A program made the position numbers and the translations under genes. Shown here piece after piece: positions 33,633 to 42,160 of a stretch of DNA of 64,000 nt. Under the pieces are notes generated by a model. The model searched no databases and was not told the origin of the DNA. It saw nothing but the letters and a program-made list of their open reading frames with translations. The stretch's first letter is position 1. Every line of letters starts with the position of its first letter. The stretch comes from Pusillimonas sp. UBA3987 (GTDB lineage: Bacteria > Pseudomonadota > Gammaproteobacteria > Burkholderiales > Burkholderiaceae_B). The stretch is from assembly GCA_002384935.1 (NCBI GenBank), contig DGCD01000009.1, forward strand, positions 186,001 through 250,000, given 5' to 3'.

Positions 33633-35225
33633 ATGAGCAGTATCACTGCCGATCACACCCACGGGCACGACGACCACGCCCATGGCGCCCCCAAGGGGTG
33701 GCGCCGTTGGCTGTTCGCCACCAACCACAAAGACATCGGGACGATGTACCTCATCTTCTCGTTCCTTATGCTGCTGGAAGGCGGCACACTGGCTTTGCTG
33801 TTGCGCACCGAACTGTTCGAACCCGGCTTGCAGTTTTTCCAGCCTGAACTGTTCAACCAGTTCACCACCATGCACGGCATCATCATGGTGTTCGGCGCCA
33901 TCATGCCGGCCTTCGTGGGCTTCGCCAACTGGATGATCCCGCTGCAAATCGGTGCCTCCGACATGGCCTTTGCCCGCATGAACAACTTCAGCTTCTGGCT
34001 GCTGCCGGTTGGGGCCATCCTGTTCACTGCATCCTTCTTCGTTCCGGGCGGCGCCATGGCGGCCGGCTGGACAATGTACGCGCCGCTGACCCTGCAAATG
34101 GGCGTCGGCATGGACCTGGCCATTTTCGGCGTACACATTCTGGGTGCCTCGTCCATCATGGGTGCGATCAACATTATCGTCACCATCCTGAACATGCGCG
34201 CGCCCGGCATGACGCTCATGAAAATGCCGCTGTTCTGCTGGACATGGCTGATTACGGCATACCTGCTGATTGCCGTGATGCCCGTGTTGGCCGCTGCCGT
34301 TACCATGCTGCTGACCGACCGCCACTTCGGCACCGCGTTCTTCAACGCCGCCGCCGGTGGTGACCCCGTCCTGTATCAGCACGTGTTCTGGTTCTTCGGT
34401 CACCCCGAGGTCTACATTATGATTCTGCCGGCCTTTGGTATTGTGTCCGCCATCGTGCCCGCATTCTCGCGCAAGCGCTTGTTCGGTTATGCCTCCATGG
34501 TGTACGCAACGGCCGCCATTGCCATTCTCTCCTTCCTGGTATGGGCGCACCACATGTTCACCACCGGCATGCCGGTAACCGGTCAGTTGTACTTCATGTA
34601 CGCCACCATGCTTATTTCGGTGCCGACCGGCGTGAAAATCTTCAACTGGGTGGCCACCATGTGGCGCGGCTCCATGAGCTTTGAAACACCCATGCTGTTC
34701 TCGATCGGCTTTATCTTCGTGTTCACGCTCGGCGGCTTTACCGGCCTGATTCTGGCCGTTGCGCCAATCGACATCGCCGTTCACGACACCTACTATGTGG
34801 TAGCCCACTTCCATTACGTGCTGGTAGCCGGTTCACTGTTCGCCCTGTTCGGCGGCGCCTACTACTGGCTGCCCAAATGGACAGGCCGCATGTACGACGA
34901 GCGCCTGGCCAAGTGGCACTTCTGGTCAACCATGATCTCCTTTAACGTCACCTTCTTCCCCATGCACTTCCTGGGTCTGGCCGGCATGCCTCGTCGCTAC
35001 GCCGACTACGCAGCGCAATTCACCGATTTCCATCAAATCGCCACCATTGGCGCGTTCTGGTTCGGCCTGTCGCAGCTGATCTTTATTTATGTCGTGCTGA
35101 AGGCTTATTCAGGCCGCGGCGTACCCGCGCCCGCCAAGCCCTGGGAAGGTGCTGAAGGCCTTGAATGGACAGTGCCCTCACCCGCGCCGTTCCATACATT
35201 CGAAACGCCACCAGAAGTGAAATAA
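33633..35225 (+). CDS. ctaD: Cytochrome c oxidase subunit I
   Basis: Protein of 530 residues with 12 transmembrane segments, the haem a / haem a3-CuB catalytic core that reduces O2 and pumps protons. Visible are the low-spin haem ligand region FTTMHGIIMVFGAIMPAFVG, the His-Tyr crosslink motif WFFGHPEVYIMILPAFGIVS, the CuB histidines in WAHHMFTTGMP and the haem ligands HDTYYVVAHFHYVLVAG. There is an AGGAG ribosome site before ATG 33633. It is second in the operon. Confidence 0.98.
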   Translation: MSSITADHTHGHDDHAHGAPKGWRRWLFATNHKDIGTMYLIFSFLMLLEGGTLALLLRTELFEPGLQFFQPELFNQFTTMHGIIMVFGAIMPAFVGFANWMIPLQIGASDMAFARMNNFSFWLLPVGAILFTASFFVPGGAMAAGWTMYAPLTLQMGVGMDLAIFGVHILGASSIMGAINIIVTILNMRAPGMTLMKMPLFCWTWLITAYLLIAVMPVLAAAVTMLLTDRHFGTAFFNAAAGGDPVLYQHVFWFFGHPEVYIMILPAFGIVSAIVPAFSRKRLFGYASMVYATAAIAILSFLVWAHHMFTTGMPVTGQLYFMYATMLISVPTGVKIFNWVATMWRGSMSFETPMLFSIGFIFVFTLGGFTGLILAVAPIDIAVHDTYYVVAHFHYVLVAGSLFALFGGAYYWLPKWTGRMYDERLAKWHFWSTMISFNVTFFPMHFLGLAGMPRRYADYAAQFTDFHQIATIGAFWFGLSQLIFIYVVLKAYSGRGVPAPAKPWEGAEGLEWTVPSPAPFHTFETPPEVK

Positions 35226-35230
35226 CGTTT

Positions 35231-35335
35231 ATGACACCCGAACAACGTCGCCGCAATCGCATCACCGGCCTTATCCTGGCAGTTATCGTATTTGCCATTA
35301 TGGGGTGGGTGTTCTACCGCGGCGGTATCGGCTAA
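35231..35335 (+). CDS. Small single-span protein of the oxidase operon
   Basis: An open frame of 34 codons, ATG at 35231 to TAA at 35335, translates to MTPEQRRRNRITGLILAVIV followed by FAIMGWVFYRGGIG. This is a basic N-terminus followed by one membrane helix. Burkholderiales oxidase operons carry a small protein of this size and composition after ctaD, annotated as cytochrome oxidase small assembly protein. It is 5 bases after ctaD and 9 before the DUF2970 gene. The ribosome site is poor, so translation may depend on coupling. Confidence 0.75.
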   Translation: MTPEQRRRNRITGLILAVIVFAIMGWVFYRGGIG

Positions 35336-35344
35336 AGTAGGTTT

Positions 35345-35569
35345 ATGAGCAACGACCTTAAGGCACTGTCCAAGCGCAAGCTCAATTTCTTCCAAACGCT
35401 GAAAGCGGTTTTATGGGGTTTTTTGGGGGTGCGCAAAGGCAAGGGCTACAACGAGGACATTGAACGCCTGAATCCGGTTCACCTGATCATTGCGGCCATT
35501 ATCGGCACCATTATCTTCGTGGTGGGGCTGGTATTAGTGGCGCAATGGTTTGTTGCCCAAGCGGTTTAA
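35345..35569 (+). CDS. DUF2970 family membrane protein
   Basis: Protein of 74 residues: an amphipathic N-terminal part with KLNFFQTLKAVLWGFLGVRK followed by one transmembrane helix (LIIAAIIGTIIFVVGLVLVA). DUF2970 proteins occur in betaproteobacterial oxidase operons next to ctaG and ctaE. No biochemical role is known; an assembly role is likely from context. In related operons ctaG (Cox11) precedes this gene, but here it does not. Confidence 0.87.
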   Translation: MSNDLKALSKRKLNFFQTLKAVLWGFLGVRKGKGYNEDIERLNPVHLIIAAIIGTIIFVVGLVLVAQWFVAQAV

Positions 35570-35607
35570 TGTATTTGTAAAATTTAAATAATTCGTAGGA
35601 GAACACC

Positions 35608-36483
35608 ATGAGTGCAGGTCACTCGGCCAACGGCAATCAGGCACCTTACTACTACGTGCCCGCCGACTCCGCGCATCCGGTGCGCGCCAGTATCGCTTTG
35701 TTATTCGTTTTGCTGGGCGCAGCCCTGTGGGTCAACAGTATTGCCGCAGGCCCCTGGCTCGTTGCGGCTGGCTTGCTGTTCCTGTTTTTCGTGTTATGGG
35801 GCTGGTTCGGCGACGCCATCCGGGAATCTGAAACCGGCATGAACAGTGCCCGGGTCGACCTCTCCTACCGTTGGAGCATGGCCTGGTTCATTTTCTCGGA
35901 AGTCATGTTTTTCGCAGCCTTCTTCGGCGCGTTATGGTATGTGCGGGAAGTCACCACGCCCTGGCTGTCCGACATCGACCACCGCAATCTGTTGTGGCCG
36001 AACTTCACCGGCACCTGGCCCAACACCGGGCCGGCCGGCGTTGTCGAAGCCTTCCAGACAGTGGGTCCTTTCTGGCTGCCCACCATCAACACGGCATTGC
36101 TACTGACTTCGGGCCTGACGCTTACCGTTGCCCACCACGCGCTGCGTGAAAACCACCGTGGCAAGACTGCGTTCTGGCTGGCCGCCACCGTGATCCTGGG
36201 TTTCATCTTCGTGTTCGTGCAGGCTTACGAGTACATGCATGCGTATTCCGACCTGAATCTGCGATTTGACTCCGGTGCCTATGGTTCGCTGTTCTACATG
36301 CTAACCGGCTTTCACGGCTTTCACGTTATCCTGGGTGCGACCATGCTTACCGTGATCCTGTTCCGTGTACTTAAGGGGCATTTCACGGCAGACCACCACT
36401 TCGGTTTCGAAGGGGCCGCCTGGTACTGGCACTTCGTTGACGTGGTATGGCTGGGCCTGTACCTGTTTGTATACTGGTTCTAA
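35608..36483 (+). CDS. ctaE: Cytochrome c oxidase subunit III
   Basis: Protein of 291 residues with seven transmembrane segments. It includes WFIFSEVMFFAAFFGALWY, the TINTALLLTSGLTLTVAHHA segment and the C-terminal FHGFHVILGATMLTVILF and AAWYWHFVDVVWLGLYLFVY signatures of subunit III. It stabilises subunit I and the proton-uptake path. TAGGAGAA precedes ATG 35608. It is the last gene of the structural operon, followed by two hairpins. Confidence 0.97.
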   Translation: MSAGHSANGNQAPYYYVPADSAHPVRASIALLFVLLGAALWVNSIAAGPWLVAAGLLFLFFVLWGWFGDAIRESETGMNSARVDLSYRWSMAWFIFSEVMFFAAFFGALWYVREVTTPWLSDIDHRNLLWPNFTGTWPNTGPAGVVEAFQTVGPFWLPTINTALLLTSGLTLTVAHHALRENHRGKTAFWLAATVILGFIFVFVQAYEYMHAYSDLNLRFDSGAYGSLFYMLTGFHGFHVILGATMLTVILFRVLKGHFTADHHFGFEGAAWYWHFVDVVWLGLYLFVYWF

Positions 36484-36495
36484 GTTTGCCCAAGC

Positions 36496-36548
36496 GCCCG
36501 GCTTAGCCGCCGGGCATGTTAAGGCCGGTCGAAAGACCGGCTTTTTTT
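36496..36548 (+). terminator. Tandem hairpins and T-run after ctaE
   Basis: A first hairpin, GCCCGGC-TTAGCC-GCCGGGC (36496-36515), is followed by GCCGGTC-GAAA-GACCGGC (36524-36541) and seven T residues (36542-36548). The second is a textbook intrinsic terminator with a GAAA tetraloop. Confidence 0.9.
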
Positions 36549-36554
36549 ATTATT

Positions 36555-36770
36555 TTATTGAACAGGCCGAAACGTAACACCGGTACTTTCGATCCAACCC
36601 AGGTGATGCGCCAGCAACACAAACAAAAACAGCAGAATGGATAACCCGATTCTGATGGTTAAGGCGTTAACGGTACGATTCGAGCCGCCCTTGTCACGCA
36701 TTAAGTAAATAAACGCCGACGCCAGGCTGGCCAAAATACCCAGAAACGCCAGAATCACAATAATGCGCAT
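36555..36770 (-). CDS. Twin transmembrane protein (DUF2909-type)
   Basis: Protein of 71 residues with two hydrophobic helices, MRIIVILAFLGILASLASAF and IGLSILLFLFVLLAHHLGWI, joined by a short basic loop. It is found in oxidase assembly regions of Betaproteobacteria; function unknown. The start at 36770 has GGGAG upstream. The frame stays open to 37292, but that part overlaps surf1 on the other strand and is rejected. It is divergent from surf1 with a 36-base gap. Confidence 0.8.
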   Translation of the reverse strand: MRIIVILAFLGILASLASAFIYLMRDKGGSNRTVNALTIRIGLSILLFLFVLLAHHLGWIESTGVTFRPVQ

Positions 36771-36806
36771 GTTCAGCTCTCCCGAGAAACTATAATTATC
36801 GCAGAC

Positions 36807-37613
36807 ATGACGCAAATAAACTTTTCGATTCGTACGCTGTTGGCACTGCTTACCCTGGCAATCGTGGCCGCTATATGCTTTTCGCTTGGGCAATGGCAGC
36901 TCGACCGCGCGGCCCAGCGACAAGCCACGCTTGAACGAATTAATGCCGGTCATGCCATGCAACCGCTTACGCTGGGCACCCAGACACCCACGCAACAACT
37001 GACACCGTGGCGCCGCGTGCAGGCAACCGGCCAATGGCTGCACAAATTCACGATGCTGCTGGCCAATCGTAACCACGAAGGACGGCCCGGCTACTGGGTA
37101 GCCACCCCTTTTGAGCTTGAGTCCGGTCATGCCGTCATGGTTTTGCGTGGCTGGATTGCCCGCCCGATCGGCGCAGGGCAAACCTTGCCCGAACTGAACG
37201 GGGCACAAGGAATACAAGTCATTGAAGGCGAACTGCTTACCCATATCCCAAGATTGTTTGAGTTGTGGTCTTTCAGTTCGGCCGACACGCAATCACCGCT
37301 TGAACAAGCCAACTGGCAGGCAGGCCAACCCCCGCCTGAATTGCAGAATCTGACGCTGCAAGACGCGGAACAGGCAACCGGGCTAAAATTGCTTCCTGCT
37401 GTTGTACAACAGGCCTCTGCCGACCGGCTTCCAGATGGAACCCCGCTCGTTCAAGATTGGGCCGCACCACAAACCGACGCCGACAAGAATCGCGGCTACG
37501 CGCTGCAATGGTTTATTTTTGCGCTTATTGCGACAGGCGCCTGGTTGGTTGTGGCGTGGCGTGCATGGCAACGCAGGCGCAAACTGGCGTCACCTTCCCA
37601 CTTCAAGGAATAA
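36807..37613 (+). CDS. SURF1-family cytochrome oxidase biogenesis protein
   Basis: Protein of 268 residues with the SURF1 topology: one transmembrane helix near each end (LLALLTLAIVAAICFSLGQW and ALQWFIFALIATGAWLVVAW) and a periplasmic domain between. Family signatures are LGQWQLDRAAQRQ, NRNHEGRPGYWVATPFEL and VMVLRGWIARP. SURF1 assists haem a insertion into subunit I. It starts a second cluster (surf1, SCO-like, ctaA, ctaB, sco) with tight spacing. Confidence 0.93.
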   Translation: MTQINFSIRTLLALLTLAIVAAICFSLGQWQLDRAAQRQATLERINAGHAMQPLTLGTQTPTQQLTPWRRVQATGQWLHKFTMLLANRNHEGRPGYWVATPFELESGHAVMVLRGWIARPIGAGQTLPELNGAQGIQVIEGELLTHIPRLFELWSFSSADTQSPLEQANWQAGQPPPELQNLTLQDAEQATGLKLLPAVVQQASADRLPDGTPLVQDWAAPQTDADKNRGYALQWFIFALIATGAWLVVAWRAWQRRRKLASPSHFKE

Positions 37614-37615
37614 TT

Positions 37616-38281
37616 GTGGTCAGCAACACTTCTTCTCCGTCTCCGAATCCGCAGAAACGGCGCTCGATTCAACCTGTCATCTGGATCTTCTTATTATGCG
37701 TGGCGCCCATTGTTGCCGCGTTGCTGGCCTATTATGTACCGGGCCTGGGCCTGCGTCCCGATGAGGCCACCAACTACGGAAAGCTGATTGAACCGCAACG
37801 CCCCACGCCCCCGGCCGATGAATTGCAACTCACCACCCTGGACGGCGAACCATTCGACTTGCAAAGCCTGCAGGGGCAATGGGTGCTGCTCACGGCCGAC
37901 CAGGGCGCCTGCCCCGCCGCCTGCGTGGAAAAACTGTTCATTCTGCGCAATTCGCATGCCAGCCAGGGCAAGAATGTCGACCGCGTCGTTCGCGTCTGGC
38001 TCATTACCGACGACGCACCGGTCCCCAGCGAGGTCATGCAGGCGTACGGCTCTACCGTTATGCTGCGTGCCCAGCCCGAACAGCTTGCCCGATTCCTCAC
38101 CACCAACACGGTCGACAACGCCGCGACGGGCGATCAGGCCTTGGCCCAGCCAATGTGGATCATCGACCCACTGGGCAATTTAATGCTCGAATTCCCACCC
38201 GACGACGCCCCGCCGGAAGTGCGTGGCCCCGAGGTTCGCCAAGACCTGAGCAAGCTGCTGTATAACTCCCGGATTGGTTAA
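37616..38281 (+). CDS. Membrane-anchored SCO/thioredoxin-like protein
   Basis: Protein of 221 residues with one N-terminal transmembrane helix (about 20-41) and a thioredoxin-like periplasmic domain. The domain has QGACPAACVEKL, a CX3C pair (Cys99 and Cys103) as in copper chaperone SCO. The His that completes the SCO copper site is not evident in the equivalent MWIIDPLGNLML region. It could be a thiol reductase or partial copper carrier for oxidase assembly. The start is GTG 37616, two bases after the surf1 stop, with AAGGA upstream. The same gene is commonly present between surf1 and ctaA in Burkholderiales. Confidence 0.8.
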   Translation: MVSNTSSPSPNPQKRRSIQPVIWIFLLCVAPIVAALLAYYVPGLGLRPDEATNYGKLIEPQRPTPPADELQLTTLDGEPFDLQSLQGQWVLLTADQGACPAACVEKLFILRNSHASQGKNVDRVVRVWLITDDAPVPSEVMQAYGSTVMLRAQPEQLARFLTTNTVDNAATGDQALAQPMWIIDPLGNLMLEFPPDDAPPEVRGPEVRQDLSKLLYNSRIG

Positions 38282-38285
38282 GGTC

Positions 38286-39299
38286 ATGCTGGAACGTATC
38301 AGAACGCGCTACCGGAAACTGGTGTTCTTCACCTGGTTCCTGACACTCGACCTTATTATGTTCGGCGCCTTCGTACGCTTGACCGACTCAGGCCTGGGCT
38401 GCCCCGACTGGCCGGGTTGTTACGGAAAAGTCACGCCCATCGGCGCGGCCGACCATATCCGCCAGGCCTACGAGGCCATGCCTTATGGGCCGGTCAGTTT
38501 TCCCAAAGCCTGGATCGAAATGATTCACCGCTATGTCGGCGCCTTCCTGGGCCTGCTGATCATTTTTATCGTTATCATGGCCTGGCGCCACCGCAGAACA
38601 CTGGGCCATACGCCCAAGCTGGCAATCGCCACCTTAATTGCAGTGTGCCTGCAGGGCGCCTTCGGGGCCTGGACAGTCACGCACAAGCTCATGCCCATTA
38701 TCGTGACGGCCCACTTGCTGGGCGGAATGCTGCTGCTGGCCATGATGACCTGGCTGGCAGCCCGCGAGAAACAGCACCAGCGTGTCTCCGTTGCCGCACT
38801 GCGATGGCAACCGTGGATGATTCTGGGCTTTGTTCTGCTGTTCGTTCAAATTGCGTTGGGAGGCTGGGTCAGCACCAACTACGCGGCGCTGGCCTGCATG
38901 GACTTCCCCACATGTGGCGGCCAATGGGTTCCCCAGATGGATATGCAAAATGGCTTTTCACTGATCCGGGGCCTGGGCGAGCTGCCAACCGGTGAAATGA
39001 TTTCCCAGGAAGCCCTGGTCGGCATCCATTGGATTCACCGCAACTTCGCCTGGATTGTCTTCATTTACATGGGCACGCTTGCCTGGCAAATGCGTGCTGA
39101 ACCGGGCTTGCGCACCCCCGCCACATGGGTGCTTGCCTTGCTATGCGCACAGTTGTTCACCGGCCTGACCACCATCTTCTTCGAATGGCCGCTACTGATT
39201 GCCGTTTTGCATAACGGCGGGGCCGCAGGGCTTGTTTTAATGAGCACAACCTTGCTGGTCCGCATTGCAAGCGCACGACCGACTACAATACGGGTATGA
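38286..39299 (+). CDS. ctaA: Haem A synthase (COX15/CtaA)
   Basis: Protein of 337 residues with eight predicted membrane segments. Two four-helix halves carry the His pairs in EMIHRYVGAFLG and WTVTHKLMPIIVTAHLLGG, and in VGIHWIHRNFAWIV and AVLHNGGAAGLVLM. DSGLGCPDWPGCYGK is the CtaA Cys loop. It oxidises the methyl group of haem O to the formyl of haem A. ATG 38286 follows AAGG; its stop overlaps the ctaB start (ATGA). Confidence 0.95.
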   Translation: MLERIRTRYRKLVFFTWFLTLDLIMFGAFVRLTDSGLGCPDWPGCYGKVTPIGAADHIRQAYEAMPYGPVSFPKAWIEMIHRYVGAFLGLLIIFIVIMAWRHRRTLGHTPKLAIATLIAVCLQGAFGAWTVTHKLMPIIVTAHLLGGMLLLAMMTWLAAREKQHQRVSVAALRWQPWMILGFVLLFVQIALGGWVSTNYAALACMDFPTCGGQWVPQMDMQNGFSLIRGLGELPTGEMISQEALVGIHWIHRNFAWIVFIYMGTLAWQMRAEPGLRTPATWVLALLCAQLFTGLTTIFFEWPLLIAVLHNGGAAGLVLMSTTLLVRIASARPTTIRV

Positions 39300-40186
39300 G
39301 TACTGCATCAATTCACTCTTCGAACCTGTGGCGCCAGTATTGGGTGCTGACCAAACCGCGCGTCACGCAACTGGCGGTGTTCTGCGCCGTTATCGGCATG
39401 TTCCTGGCCAGCCCCGGCCTGCCGCCCTGGCAACCGGTCATTGCGGGCATTGTCGGCATCTGGCTGCTGGCAGCGGCGGCTTTTGCCATCAATTGCCTTA
39501 TCGAGCAGGAAGTCGATGCCAAAATGCTGCGTACTTCACGGCGCGCCACGGCCCAGGGCACCATTACCAACACCCAGGTTCTGGTACTGTCGGGCCTGCT
39601 AGGCGGTACCGGCATGCTGGTGCTTTATCACTGGGTTAACCCCTTAACAATGTGGCTCACGTTTGCCACCTTCGTGGGTTACGCCATTATCTACACGATT
39701 ATTCTTAAACCGCTTACGCCGCAGAATATTGTGATTGGCGGGCTGTCAGGCGCAATGCCGCCGGCGCTGGGCTGGGCGGCCGTGGCAAACTCGGTTCCTG
39801 CCCAAGCCTGGGTTCTGGTGCTGATTATCTTTATCTGGACCCCACCGCATTTCTGGGCACTGGCCTTGTACCGCAGTAACGATTACGCACAATCGGGCCT
39901 GCCCATGCTGCCGGTCACGCACGGCCAGCAATTCACCCGCCTGCATATATTTCTTTACAGCCTGGTGTTGTTCGCCTCGACACTGCTGCCATTCATGATT
40001 CGCATGAGCGGCCTGCTGTATCTGGCGAGCGCTTGTGTACTCAGCAGTTTTTTCGTCTGGTACGCCTGGAAACTGTACAAGAACTATTCCGACGCGCTGG
40101 CGCGCAAGCTATTCCGTTTTTCCATTTTGTATTTGTCGCTTTTGTTCCTGGCACTGCTCATCGACCACTGGATTCTGCTTATTTAA
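39296..40186 (+). CDS. ctaB: Haem O synthase (protohaem IX farnesyltransferase)
   Basis: Protein of 296 residues of the UbiA prenyltransferase family with about nine membrane segments. Aspartate-rich signatures are seen: NCLIEQEVDAKMLRTSRRAT (first motif) and ALYRSNDYAQSGLPMLPVTH (second). It adds a farnesyl group to haem B, giving haem O for CtaA. The 4-base overlap with ctaA implies translational coupling. Confidence 0.96.
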   Translation: MSTASIHSSNLWRQYWVLTKPRVTQLAVFCAVIGMFLASPGLPPWQPVIAGIVGIWLLAAAAFAINCLIEQEVDAKMLRTSRRATAQGTITNTQVLVLSGLLGGTGMLVLYHWVNPLTMWLTFATFVGYAIIYTIILKPLTPQNIVIGGLSGAMPPALGWAAVANSVPAQAWVLVLIIFIWTPPHFWALALYRSNDYAQSGLPMLPVTHGQQFTRLHIFLYSLVLFASTLLPFMIRMSGLLYLASACVLSSFFVWYAWKLYKNYSDALARKLFRFSILYLSLLFLALLIDHWILLI

Positions 40187-40223
40187 GGCAATGCATGCCG
40201 TCTGGCGGCATGCCATTTACATT

Positions 40224-40826
40224 ATGCTTCTTCAGCAATCAAAACGCCGCTTTCTTAAAGCCTGTGCCGCAGGCAGTATGGTATTTGCCCTGGCGGCATG
40301 CGGCGAAAAAAATACCACCAAGTCATTTCATGGCTCCGATATCAGCGGCAGCGATCTGGGCGCCGACCTGAACATGACAGACCACACCGGCCAGAACCGC
40401 ACGCTGGCCGACTTCAACGGCAAAGCCCTGCTGGTGTTTTTCGGCTTCACCCAGTGCCCGGACGTTTGCCCGGCGGCCATGGCGCAACTGGCGCAAACCA
40501 TGCAAGTACTGGGCGACCAGGCCAAAGACGTTCAAGTGGCTCTGATCAGCGTCGACCCGGAACGCGATACACCCGAGCGCCTGGCGCAGTACGTAAAAGC
40601 ATTCCATCCCGACTTCATCGGCCTGACCGGCACCGCCGAGCAACTGAAACAGACGGCCGGTTCATTTCGTGCCTTCTACGGTAAGGTCGAACAAGAGAAT
40701 GGCGACTACAGCATGGATCACAGCGCGTCGTTCTACCTGTTCGACAAACAAGGCAATGCACGCGTTTTAATTCGCCCCGACGCCAGCCCGCAAGAAATTG
40801 CGGACGACATCCAGGCACTGCTTTAA
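40224..40826 (+). CDS. SCO1/SenC-family copper chaperone lipoprotein
   Basis: Protein of 200 residues that delivers copper to the CuA site of CtaC. It has the CPDVCP motif (Cys78 and Cys82), His166 in MDHSASFYLFD and the VDPERDTPERL segment. The N-terminus MLLQQSKRRFLKACAAGSM leads to a lipobox FALAAC (Cys26), so it is a membrane-anchored lipoprotein; SKRRFLK also resembles a KR variant of a Tat motif. A small hairpin (40193-40213, GCATGCCG/CGGCATGC) lies just before the chosen ATG. An earlier ATG at 40191 would lie in that hairpin and spoil the signal peptide. Confidence 0.92.
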   Translation: MLLQQSKRRFLKACAAGSMVFALAACGEKNTTKSFHGSDISGSDLGADLNMTDHTGQNRTLADFNGKALLVFFGFTQCPDVCPAAMAQLAQTMQVLGDQAKDVQVALISVDPERDTPERLAQYVKAFHPDFIGLTGTAEQLKQTAGSFRAFYGKVEQENGDYSMDHSASFYLFDKQGNARVLIRPDASPQEIADDIQALL

Positions 40827-40841
40827 CCGAACGCACCGCCC

Positions 40842-42155
40842 ATGTTGGCGCTGGCCATTTTCGTTGCCACGCTGGTGTTGGTGGTGTGGCGGCCCAAAGG
40901 CCTGGGCATTGGGTTCAGCGCCATGCTGGGAGCTATGATTGCCCTGCTTGCCGGCGTCGTGCATTGGTCGGACGTCGTGGCCGTCTGGCACATTGTCTGG
41001 GACGCCACCTTCACGTTCGTGGCGCTCATTGTTATCTCATTGATTCTGGACGAGGCCGGTTTTTTCGCCTGGGCAGCTCTGCATATTATGCGCTGGGGCA
41101 AGGGCAAAGGGCATGCGCTGTTTCCACTTCTGCTGATTCTCGGTGCAATCGTAACGGCCTTGTTTGCCAATGATGGCGCCGCCCTATTGCTCACGCCCAT
41201 CGTCATTGCGATGTTGCAACGATTGAATGTCGGCACCAAGGCAGCCCTGGCTTTTATTATTGCCATTGGGTTCGTGGCAGACACCACCAGCTTGCCGCTG
41301 GTTACCTCCAACCTCGTCAATATCATTACGGCCAACTACTTCGGGATTGGTTTTGGTCACTATGCCGCTGTGATGGTACCGGTGAATCTGGCGGCATTGG
41401 CCGCCACCATGGCCATTCTGTGGCTGGCTTTCAAGGCGGTTATTCCACGTCATTATGCATTGGAAAAACTGGCCGCGCCCGCATCAGTCATAGTCGACCC
41501 ACTGTTATTTCGTGCGGCGGCCCCGGTATTGGGCCTCTTGTTTCTGGCCTATTTCGTCACGGCGCCCTGGGGCGTACCGATTGCTTTTGTCACCGGTACT
41601 GCAGCCTGCATTTTGCTGTGCGTGGCCGGCCGCTGGTGGCGTAAAGGCCAGGGCGCCATTATCTCGGTTCGCAGCGCATTGAGGCATGCCCCGTGGCAGA
41701 TCGTACTGTTCTCCATTGGCATGTATCTGGTGGTGTTTGGGCTGGGTAACGCGGGGCTAACCCAGTATGGCGCGCAGGTCCTGAACTGGCTGAGTCAACA
41801 AGGCGGCATGATGGCCACCATCGGAACCGGCTTTATGGTTGCGCTGGCTGCCTCCGTCATGAACAACCTTCCGTCGACACTGCTGGCTGCCTTGGCCATT
41901 GATCATGCCCAGGTTCCCGCATTGCATCGGGAACTCATGATTTACGCCAGCATTATCGGCAACGACCTGGGGCCCAAGTTCACGCCCATCGGCAGCCTGG
42001 CCACGCTGCTGTGGCTGCATGTCCTGGCCTCGCGGGGTTACCGCATCAGTTGGCTTCAATACATGAAAATCGGCCTGTTGATTACACCCCCGGTGCTATT
42101 GGCCACGCTGTTGGCACTGGCACTGTGGCTGCCTGTTGTAACCCGGTGGCTTTAG
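40842..42155 (+). CDS. arsB: Arsenite efflux permease ArsB
   Basis: Protein of 437 residues with about 12 membrane segments, close to classical ArsB along its length: IFVATLVLVVWRPKGLGIGF at the start, FANDGAALLLTPIVIAML, GFVADTTSLPLVTSNLVNII, APWQIVLFSIGMYLVVFGLG and NDLGPKFTPIGSLATLLWLH near the end. It extrudes arsenite or antimonite. No arsR, arsC or arsA is adjacent and it follows sco by 15 bases, so it may be expressed with the oxidase assembly genes, an unusual placement. Confidence 0.93.
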   Translation: MLALAIFVATLVLVVWRPKGLGIGFSAMLGAMIALLAGVVHWSDVVAVWHIVWDATFTFVALIVISLILDEAGFFAWAALHIMRWGKGKGHALFPLLLILGAIVTALFANDGAALLLTPIVIAMLQRLNVGTKAALAFIIAIGFVADTTSLPLVTSNLVNIITANYFGIGFGHYAAVMVPVNLAALAATMAILWLAFKAVIPRHYALEKLAAPASVIVDPLLFRAAAPVLGLLFLAYFVTAPWGVPIAFVTGTAACILLCVAGRWWRKGQGAIISVRSALRHAPWQIVLFSIGMYLVVFGLGNAGLTQYGAQVLNWLSQQGGMMATIGTGFMVALAASVMNNLPSTLLAALAIDHAQVPALHRELMIYASIIGNDLGPKFTPIGSLATLLWLHVLASRGYRISWLQYMKIGLLITPPVLLATLLALALWLPVVTRWL

Positions 42156-42160
42156 GGTAC

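Noticed and set aside
32422..34814. Two long antisense open frames (374 and 411 codons) across ctaC and ctaD
   Set aside because: They lie opposite strongly conserved oxidase genes, are rich in His/Gly/Gln as expected from antisense codon bias, and have no family resemblance.
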